Source: Desulfurococcales archaeon
Lineage (GTDB): Archaea > Thermoproteota > Thermoprotei_A > Sulfolobales > NBVN01
Length of the DNA stretch: 47,052 nucleotides
Direction: 5' to 3'
Assembly (NCBI GenBank): GCA_015521325.1
Contig: WAOK01000051.1
Location: 1-47,052, forward strand
Below the pieces are notes generated by a model. That model did no database searches, was not told the origin of the DNA, and worked only from the letters and a program-made list of their open reading frames with translations. Made by a program: the position numbers and the translations under genes. The stretch's first letter is position 1, and each line of letters opens with the position of its first letter. Positions 41,958-47,052 of the stretch are shown piece by piece.

Positions 41958-43475
41958 CTGGACGTTGTTCTGTTGTTCGAGGTTCATCAACCGAGGCGGC
42001 TGAGGAAAGGTCTTGGTAGATTTATCCCGGTCGATCCGTGGACCGTTAAGAGCCCTGCCCGCGTGGAGGAGGCGATCTTTGATGATGGTCTTAACAAGCT
42101 CGTGATCGAGAGGGTTGCTAGGAAGTGTTACGTCCCTGCAACAAAGATACTGATTGAGGTCGCTAGGGAGCTCGGCACTGACTTCTTCAAAATCTCCTTC
42201 TCGGTCTCGGGTACTGTCCTCGAGCAACTCGGAGCTTGGGCTGGTGATGCCCTGGCCCTTTTCCAGGAACTCGCTTCATTAGGTGCTGCTGAGTTCCTGG
42301 CTCAGACGTACTACCACTCGCTCGCTTGGTTCGTTGATTGGGAGGAGTTCAGGGAGCAGGTGCTTACGCACGCTAAGGTGGTTGAGGAGGTCTTCGGGCA
42401 GAGACCCAGTGCGGCTGAGAATACTGAGATGATGTATAACAATGATATCGGGTGCGGGCTCTACTCCCTAGGATTCCGAACCATAGTTACTGAGGGCGTT
42501 GACTGGGTTCTTAGAGGGAGGCCCCCGACCCTCGTGTACAGGGCTTGGGGCTGCGATGCGAGGATACTTACGAGGCATTATAGGCTAAGCGACGACGTCG
42601 GGTACAGGTTCAGCGATAGGTCATGGGATCAGTGGCCCCTAACAGCCGATAAGTACGCTGACTGGCTCTCGATGCTTCAAGGGGATTACGTACTGATAGC
42701 GGTTGATTACGAGACCTTCGGTGAGCACCACTGGCCCGAATCAGGCATCCACGAGTTCCTCAGGTGGCTCCCAAGAGAGGTAATGAAGAGAGGGCTGAGG
42801 TTCGCCACGGTCTCTGAGTCTGCTGAGCACGACCCGGTAGGGGTCTTTGACGTCCCGCCTTGGGCCACTATTAGCTGGGCTGAGGGGAGGGACACTAGCT
42901 CCTGGCTAGGCAACGACCTCCAGAAAACCTCCTTCGCCCTCTACAAGGAGCTTGCTCCCTACGTGAGGGCCCTAGGGGGTAACGTACTTAGGCTCTGGAG
43001 AGAGCTGGGCACGAGCGACCACTTATACTACCAGGCGACGAAAGAGGGGCTTACATGGGCTGTGCATCAGTACTTCAGCCCGTTCAAGGACCCGGTGGAG
43101 TCGTTCGCTACGTATCTCGGTGCGCTACAGGTTCTTGCTAGGGCTGTTGAGCACGAGATCGAGGAGAGACTGGGGAACTACCTGGCTTCCTTTAAGGCTC
43201 CACCAGGTAAGGAATTCGTTTTCCGTAGACCGGACGGGGGCTTCTTGGGGGCGGCATCGTCCATGAAGGGGTTCATAAAGCTTTTGAAGGAGGTTCCGGA
43301 GGAGTCGGTGATCTACCACCTCGGGAGAGGTGATTTTCAGGCATGGTTCAGGATTGTTCTAAAAGCCGGCGTGATCGCGGATGAACTCGACGCCGTGCGG
43401 GCGGAGTTCGTCTCTGGGGGTATCGAGGATATTAAGGGAAGGGTTCTGAAGATCCTCAGCAGGTACGCGCGGTGA
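41958..43475 (+). CDS. GH57 family alpha-amylase-type enzyme, cytoplasmic
   Basis: A GH57 enzyme of about 505 residues with FEVHQPRRLRKG at the front, the nucleophile Glu in ENTEMMY (near residue 156) and the catalytic Asp in VDYETFGEHHWPESG (near 250). This branch resembles the intracellular alpha-amylases of methanogens and Thermococcales. No signal peptide is present. The normal N-terminal strand (LDVVLLFEVHQP) is encoded but has no ATG, GTG or TTG in front: CTG 41958 has GGTG 7 nt upstream and is the proposed start. TTG 41973 is the first standard codon but would cut off the strand. A second GH57 gene follows after 7 nt. Confidence 0.85.
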   Translation: MDVVLLFEVHQPRRLRKGLGRFIPVDPWTVKSPARVEEAIFDDGLNKLVIERVARKCYVPATKILIEVARELGTDFFKISFSVSGTVLEQLGAWAGDALALFQELASLGAAEFLAQTYYHSLAWFVDWEEFREQVLTHAKVVEEVFGQRPSAAENTEMMYNNDIGCGLYSLGFRTIVTEGVDWVLRGRPPTLVYRAWGCDARILTRHYRLSDDVGYRFSDRSWDQWPLTADKYADWLSMLQGDYVLIAVDYETFGEHHWPESGIHEFLRWLPREVMKRGLRFATVSESAEHDPVGVFDVPPWATISWAEGRDTSSWLGNDLQKTSFALYKELAPYVRALGGNVLRLWRELGTSDHLYYQATKEGLTWAVHQYFSPFKDPVESFATYLGALQVLARAVEHEIEERLGNYLASFKAPPGKEFVFRRPDGGFLGAASSMKGFIKLLKEVPEESVIYHLGRGDFQAWFRIVLKAGVIADELDAVRAEFVSGGIEDIKGRVLKILSRYAR

Positions 43476-43482
43476 TGATCTC

Positions 43483-44970
43483 GTGTGCTTGATTGTGCCG
43501 GGTAGACCCGCGTATAAGCGGGGAGAGGTCATCGATGCGGTCCTGACCTGTGACAGGGGTGACCTACGGGTCAAGGTATGCTCAGATGACGGGTGTACAG
43601 AGTATGGCTTGGGGGCGGCGGGCGGCATCACGCCGTCTGTGCTCGTATATGCCAGAAGGCCGGGACGCTATAGGATCGCTCTACTCTCGGGTCCGTCGGT
43701 TCTGGACTCCGCTGACGTGCTCGTCCTCGATGATGGTGATGACTCCGTAGGTTTCGTGACTGTGTTCCATAACCACCAGCCGGTAGGGGGACTGCCTTCA
43801 GGTCTCTACAGGAGGTACTGGCATATTCTCCATGTTGTGAGGGATGAGGTAGGTATTGCGGGCGCTGCGGGTGTGTACAGGCTTCATCTGCTGGAGCACG
43901 TAAGACATCCTAGGGTTCGGGTTGGTGAGCACCTGAGTCCCTCACTCCTTGCTGGGTGGGCTAAGCTTGTTGAGGATGGGTACGTGTTTACGGAGGATGG
44001 CGGTTTACTGAATGCTGATGCCGTTGGAGCCGTGGAGGAGGTGCTGAGGGGTTTCTCGTCCCTGGCTGTTAAGGGCGTGATAGAGGTCCTGACCTCTCCG
44101 TGGGCGCACCCTATACAGGGCTTCATAATACGCAGGTTCGGTATGGTGGACGTGGTTGAGGAGGAGCTAGTTATGGGGTTGAGGATCACGCGTGAGGTGA
44201 TGCGTGTCAACCCTTCCGGTGTTTGGACGCCTGAGATGTCGTTCGTCAATGAGCTGGCGGATATCTACTCCTCGCTGGGCCTCAGGTACACGGTTCTGGA
44301 CGCCCGCCACCACATGCCATCCGACGCCTTCATGCATAAGGCTTATGTCTTGAGGAGGAGGGGCGAGATCTCTCTGCTGTTCCGTGATCCGGACCTAAGC
44401 AATTCACTATCCTTTAATAACAACCACGAAACCGCGGAGGGTGCTGTGAGGGCTGTGTACGACATGCTGCTAAGGGCCCTTGACGCTGCGATATCTTCGG
44501 GTGTAGAGAGACCCATCATAACTGCGGCGCTCGACGGAGAGAACTGGATCCTGTTCAGTAGGTACCCGAGGAACGCGGCCGCGATGCTCGACGCCTACTA
44601 CGCGTACCTTGAGAGGATGCAGGATGCCGGGATAGTTGAGACGATGTTCCCGAGGGACGCTGCCGCCACGGCTGAGGAGGTGATCAGGTCTGTGAAGGAG
44701 ACGTCTTGGTTGGGTGGTTACAGGAAGTGGTGTGGTGAGGTGGAGGGGCAGTGCGAGCTATGGTCGAGGGTTGGAGACGTTTATAGGGTATTAAGGGAGG
44801 TGGAGGCTTCAGGCAGGGTCGGTTGGAGGCGTTTGAGGGCGGCTAGGGTCGGGCTTCACCACGCGCTCGACAGCGATTATTGGTGGGCGGAGTTCTGGAA
44901 CCCCGACTACGTGGGGAAGTGGCTGGACTTTGTGCTGAATGTTTTAGGGCTTGGGGAGGACCTTTTCTAG
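43483..44970 (+). CDS. Second GH57 family glycoside hydrolase
   Basis: A 495-residue GH57 protein with a beta-rich N-terminal part of about 85 residues, then VTVFHNHQPVG (the first GH57 motif), the nucleophile Glu in GVWTPEMSF (near residue 250) and the catalytic Asp in ALDGENW (near 350). The rest of the motifs (LSNSLSF, WWAEFW) fit amylolytic GH57 enzymes. No signal peptide is visible, so it should work on internal glucan or maltodextrin, together with the GH57 gene before it. The start GTG has GGTGAT 6 nt upstream, overlapping the end of the first gene. The 3' end overlaps a converging small regulator gene by 27 bp. Confidence 0.85.
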   Translation: MCLIVPGRPAYKRGEVIDAVLTCDRGDLRVKVCSDDGCTEYGLGAAGGITPSVLVYARRPGRYRIALLSGPSVLDSADVLVLDDGDDSVGFVTVFHNHQPVGGLPSGLYRRYWHILHVVRDEVGIAGAAGVYRLHLLEHVRHPRVRVGEHLSPSLLAGWAKLVEDGYVFTEDGGLLNADAVGAVEEVLRGFSSLAVKGVIEVLTSPWAHPIQGFIIRRFGMVDVVEEELVMGLRITREVMRVNPSGVWTPEMSFVNELADIYSSLGLRYTVLDARHHMPSDAFMHKAYVLRRRGEISLLFRDPDLSNSLSFNNNHETAEGAVRAVYDMLLRALDAAISSGVERPIITAALDGENWILFSRYPRNAAAMLDAYYAYLERMQDAGIVETMFPRDAAATAEEVIRSVKETSWLGGYRKWCGEVEGQCELWSRVGDVYRVLREVEASGRVGWRRLRAARVGLHHALDSDYWWAEFWNPDYVGKWLDFVLNVLGLGEDLF

Positions 44971-45198
44971 CTCTCTGTAGAGCCCAATCCACACATACGC
45001 CCGCTCGGTCGCTCTGCACACATATTTCCTCCCCTCACTCCAGCAGTACACAAGCCCGCCTCTCTCGAGGTGCTTAAGGAGCTTTGAGCACCTATCAAGG
45101 GGCATGTTGGCCCTCATACACACTGCCCTCATGGAATCAGCTCCTTTCATGATCGCCTTCAAGACGTCCGCAACTTCCTGGTGCCAGCACCTCTTCAT
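44944..45198 (-). CDS. Small winged-helix protein (putative transcriptional regulator)
   Basis: An 84-residue protein with a single helix-turn-helix/wing fold: EVADVLKAIM, then PLDRCSKLLKHLERGGLVYC and a hairpin SEGRKYVCRAT, followed by a C-terminal helix. It has four cysteines. It resembles single-domain archaeal winged-helix proteins, not a named family that I can be sure of. The ATG lies 26 bp from a palindromic TATA box, so the message is probably leaderless. It converges on the second GH57 gene and is divergent from the bactofilin-like gene, either of which could be its target. Confidence 0.65.
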   Translation of the reverse strand: MKRCWHQEVADVLKAIMKGADSMRAVCMRANMPLDRCSKLLKHLERGGLVYCWSEGRKYVCRATERAYVWIGLYRELEKVLPKP

Positions 45199-45202
45199 CG
45201 AT

Positions 45203-45213
45203 CACAATTTGTG
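45203..45213. promoter_or_regulatory. Inverted repeat near the regulator start
   Basis: CACAA-T-TTGTG is a perfect 5-bp-arm palindrome. It lies 5 bp before the start codon of the small winged-helix gene, over its likely transcription start, so it is a candidate autoregulatory operator. Confidence 0.4.
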
Positions 45214-45220
45214 GTCATTC

Positions 45221-45228
45221 GTTATAAC
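45221..45228. promoter_or_regulatory. Palindromic TATA box between regulator and bactofilin-like gene
   Basis: GTTATAAC is an exact palindrome centred at 45224.5. It lies 26 bp before the leftward ATG (45198) and 35 bp before the rightward ATG (45260), close to ideal for leaderless or near-leaderless transcription both ways. Confidence 0.5.
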
Positions 45229-45259
45229 CTTTCACAGCAGACTCTGACGGCGAGAACAC

Positions 45260-45916
45260 ATGCAGGAGATAGAGGAGCTGGATGTTGGGGGATCCGCTGT
45301 AATAAGGGGGCCCATAAAGTTCGGGAGGATAAAGGTCGGTGGCTCAATACGCATCGAGGGAGGTGGGGAGGGCACAGAGCTCGAGATCAGTGGGTCAGGG
45401 AGGGTGAGCGGCCCGATTAAGGTGAAGCACTTGGGCGTCAGCGGCTCCTTGAAAGTTGATGGAGACCTAGAAGCGGAGACCTTTGAGGTGAGTGGGTCGG
45501 CTAAGGTGGCTGGCGAGGTGAAGGCTGAGAGGGTCGAGATCAGTGGGTCGCTCCGGGCTGAGAGAGTAGTCGCTGACGTCGTTGACGTCGCCGGGGCGCT
45601 GAAGGCTAGGGAGGTCATTGCAGAGAGGGTCTATGTCAGGAAGAAGAGCGAGGTCCATGCCAAGGTAGTGGCGAGGGGTACTGTGGAGGTCGGTAAGGGA
45701 GCTTATGTCGAGGAGGTTGTTGCTAAGGAACTCGTCGTGAAGAAGGGGGGTGAGGTCGAGGAGGCCTGGGTCGAGAACGCCTTCATTGAGAGCGGTGCTG
45801 AGGTAGGGCATCTCAGGTACTCGGGCGATGCTGCAATAGAACCCGGGGCTGATGTCGATAGGGTCGAGAAGTCTTCGCCGCCTCCTGTCGGGGAGAGTAA
45901 GAAAGGGTCCGAGTAG
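45260..45916 (+). CDS. Bactofilin-like (polymer-forming) beta-helix protein
   Basis: A 218-residue protein made mostly of short repeats of the type SGS-x-x-V/I-x-G-x-hydrophobic (for example VSGSLKVDGDLEAETFEVSGS), the pattern of a right-handed beta-helix as in bactofilins and DUF583 proteins. Bactofilins polymerise into filaments that scaffold cell-envelope enzymes. A Lys/Glu-rich tail of about 25 residues follows. There is no membrane helix. It is divergent from the small winged-helix gene and followed by a helical protein gene. Function in archaea is largely unknown. Confidence 0.75.
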   Translation: MQEIEELDVGGSAVIRGPIKFGRIKVGGSIRIEGGGEGTELEISGSGRVSGPIKVKHLGVSGSLKVDGDLEAETFEVSGSAKVAGEVKAERVEISGSLRAERVVADVVDVAGALKAREVIAERVYVRKKSEVHAKVVARGTVEVGKGAYVEEVVAKELVVKKGGEVEEAWVENAFIESGAEVGHLRYSGDAAIEPGADVDRVEKSSPPPVGESKKGSE

Positions 45917-45972
45917 TGGGTACGTGATGTTTTTAGAATTCATTCGGCTATACTGTTTTCGGGTGGTGGCTC

Positions 45973-46425
45973 GTGTCGGCGATGGGCTACATAGCACTCC
46001 TCAGGCGTATCAGGGAGCTGCAGGAGGATATAGTCATGGACCTCACCTCCCTAGCGAGAAAGTCGAGGTCCCCCACAATCAAGGCCCTGGCAACATCACT
46101 ACTGGCTGATGAGCTGGTTGTGATGGAGGTGCTGAGGGCCCTGCTGAGGGCTTCGTCGAGGCTGGACGACATCAGGTACATGACGCAACTAGAAAAGGCA
46201 GCGGAGATGGATCTGGAGCAGGAGCTCGAGAGGGCTTTAGTCAGGCTCGACATGATCTTCGTTAAGCATAAGGAGAAGCTACGGCTCGTTGAGGAGCTAC
46301 ACGGACAGCTCGACAATAGGGCCATGATAGACGTAGTCGAGACCATCATGAGGATAGACGAAAGATTAATGCGGGACTATGAGGACACCACCCAGGGGCT
46401 GAGGGAGAAGATTAAGAAGAGCTGA
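45973..46425 (+). CDS. Hypothetical all-helical protein
   Basis: A 150-residue protein with strong helical character, probably a four-helix bundle or coiled coil (repeated L-x-x-x-L and E/R-rich heptads). I do not recognise the family; no metal-binding ExxH pattern of ferritins is seen. The start GTG has GGTGG upstream; an in-frame ATG lies 3 codons later. It lies 56 bp behind the bactofilin-like gene and 14 bp before the tRNA methyltransferase gene, so the three may be co-transcribed. Confidence 0.55.
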   Translation: MSAMGYIALLRRIRELQEDIVMDLTSLARKSRSPTIKALATSLLADELVVMEVLRALLRASSRLDDIRYMTQLEKAAEMDLEQELERALVRLDMIFVKHKEKLRLVEELHGQLDNRAMIDVVETIMRIDERLMRDYEDTTQGLREKIKKS

Positions 46426-46439
46426 AGAAGCTGGGGCGC

Positions 46440-47052
46440 ATGAAGTACTTCGCCACTACCCCCAAGGGGTTAGAGGGCATCCTCGCCAAAGAAGGCAGGA
46501 AACTAGGGGCTACCCCGATAAGGAAGGCCCCTGGAAGAGTTCATTTTGACGCCGACAGAAGGTTCCTCTACCTATCCAATTCCTTCTTAAGAACAGCTAA
46601 CAGAGTGTTCATCGAGCTCATCAGCGGGTATCACAAGGGCCTAGACGATATCGGCAGGGCAGCGGTATCAGTAGACTACACACCCTACATAGGGCCCGGC
46701 ATGAGTTTCGCTGTTAGGGCTGAGAGGGTAGGAAGCCATGACTTTACCTCGATCGATGTTGGCAGGGTGGTTGGCGCTGCAGTAATTGAGTCCATAGTAA
46801 AGAGCAGGGGCTTTAGGCCTAGGGTAGACCTGAGGTCACCTGATGTAGAGATATATGTCTACGTCATAGGGGACGAGTTCGTCATAGGTGTGAACACCTC
46901 GGGCGAGTCACTGCATAAGAGGAGGTACAGGGTGGTCTCGCACCCAGCAGCATTGAAGACAACGCTCGCAGCAGCGATGTACTACTTGGCAAGGGAGCCC
47001 GAGAGACTAATAGACCCTATGTGCGGTGGGGGCACAATACCCGCTGAGGCAG
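46440..47052 (+). CDS. THUMP-domain tRNA guanine-N2 methyltransferase (Trm14/TrmN-like), N-terminal part
   Basis: The first 204 codons of a gene that runs off the right edge. The N-terminal FATTPKGLEGILAKE segment and following region match the ferredoxin-like plus THUMP domains of archaeal Trm14/TrmN; the last visible residues, DPMCGGGTIPAEA, are SAM motif I of the methyltransferase domain. Trm14 methylates N2 of G6 in archaeal tRNA. The ATG has GGGG 3 nt upstream. The rest of the catalytic domain lies outside the window. Confidence 0.85.
   Translation, partial: MKYFATTPKGLEGILAKEGRKLGATPIRKAPGRVHFDADRRFLYLSNSFLRTANRVFIELISGYHKGLDDIGRAAVSVDYTPYIGPGMSFAVRAERVGSHDFTSIDVGRVVGAAVIESIVKSRGFRPRVDLRSPDVEIYVYVIGDEFVIGVNTSGESLHKRRYRVVSHPAALKTTLAAAMYYLAREPERLIDPMCGGGTIPAEA

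Noticed and set aside
45467-45997. Long minus-strand frame across the bactofilin-like gene
   Set aside because: The plus-strand protein has a clear repeat pattern; the minus frame has no recognisable domain or promoter.
1-47052. tRNA, rRNA, CRISPR array, insertion sequence or prophage
   Set aside because: No T-loop-like GTTCRANNC in a cloverleaf setting, no regularly spaced repeats, no transposase or integrase motifs were seen on either strand.

Overview
The window looks like a chromosome segment from a (hyper)thermophilic archaeon, most likely of the Thermoproteota/Korarchaeota side. The evidence is archaeal: TATA boxes about 26 bp before leaderless or GGTG-led starts, heavy use of TTG and GTG starts and AGG codons, GTP cyclohydrolase III, an archaeal-type ValRS, a Mth938-like protein, Thg1, Trm14-like THUMP methyltransferase and two C/D box guide RNAs. 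The species cannot be named from the sequence alone. I see no transposase, CRISPR array, tRNA or rRNA gene.

Layout. 1-5.5 kb: surface glycosylation (sugar dehydrogenase, MOP flippase, GT-C membrane glycosyltransferase, dolichol-phosphate-sugar synthase). 5.5-8.6 kb: metallo-beta-lactamase enzyme, two radical SAM proteins, Mth938-like protein. 8.6-22.5 kb: an alpha-glucan utilisation island with a Mal-type ABC transporter (MalG, MalF, MalE, MalK), a cytoplasmic GH13 enzyme, a membrane-anchored GH57 amylopullulanase, a stand-alone anchored paralogue of its C-terminal module, an alpha-glucan phosphorylase and a PadR regulator. 22.6-27.6 kb: MetRS, a GIY-YIG protein, GTP cyclohydrolase III with lumazine synthase, and an M28-like peptidase. 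27.6-31.4 kb: a three-subunit molybdenum hydroxylase operon. 31.4-41.9 kb: mostly housekeeping genes (bacterial-type AspRS, aldo/keto reductase, putative regulator, aminotransferase, Thg1, 5-formyl-THF cyclo-ligase-like protein, ValRS) with two C/D box sRNAs. 41.9-45 kb: two tandem GH57 enzymes. 45-47 kb: a small winged-helix protein, a bactofilin-like protein, a helical protein and a truncated tRNA methyltransferase gene.

How it fits together. Extracellular starch or pullulan would be cut by the anchored amylopullulanase, held near the cell by the anchored beta-sandwich protein and MalE (all three carry Thr-rich stalks), imported by MalEFGK, and processed inside by GH13 hydrolase and phosphorylase. 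The separate GH57 pair at 42-45 kb would act on internal glucan. MalF carries a large, sequon-rich external insertion, which links the transporter to the glycosylation genes at the left end.

Most notable signals: two previously unlisted-looking C/D box sRNAs (one with a guide matching a conserved 23S rRNA segment as I recall it), the MalF insertion, a 71-nt near-identical duplication between two surface proteins, several divergent gene pairs that seem to share one symmetrical TATA box, a probable CTG start, a bacterial-type AspRS, and a ValRS whose HIGH motif is not recognisable.
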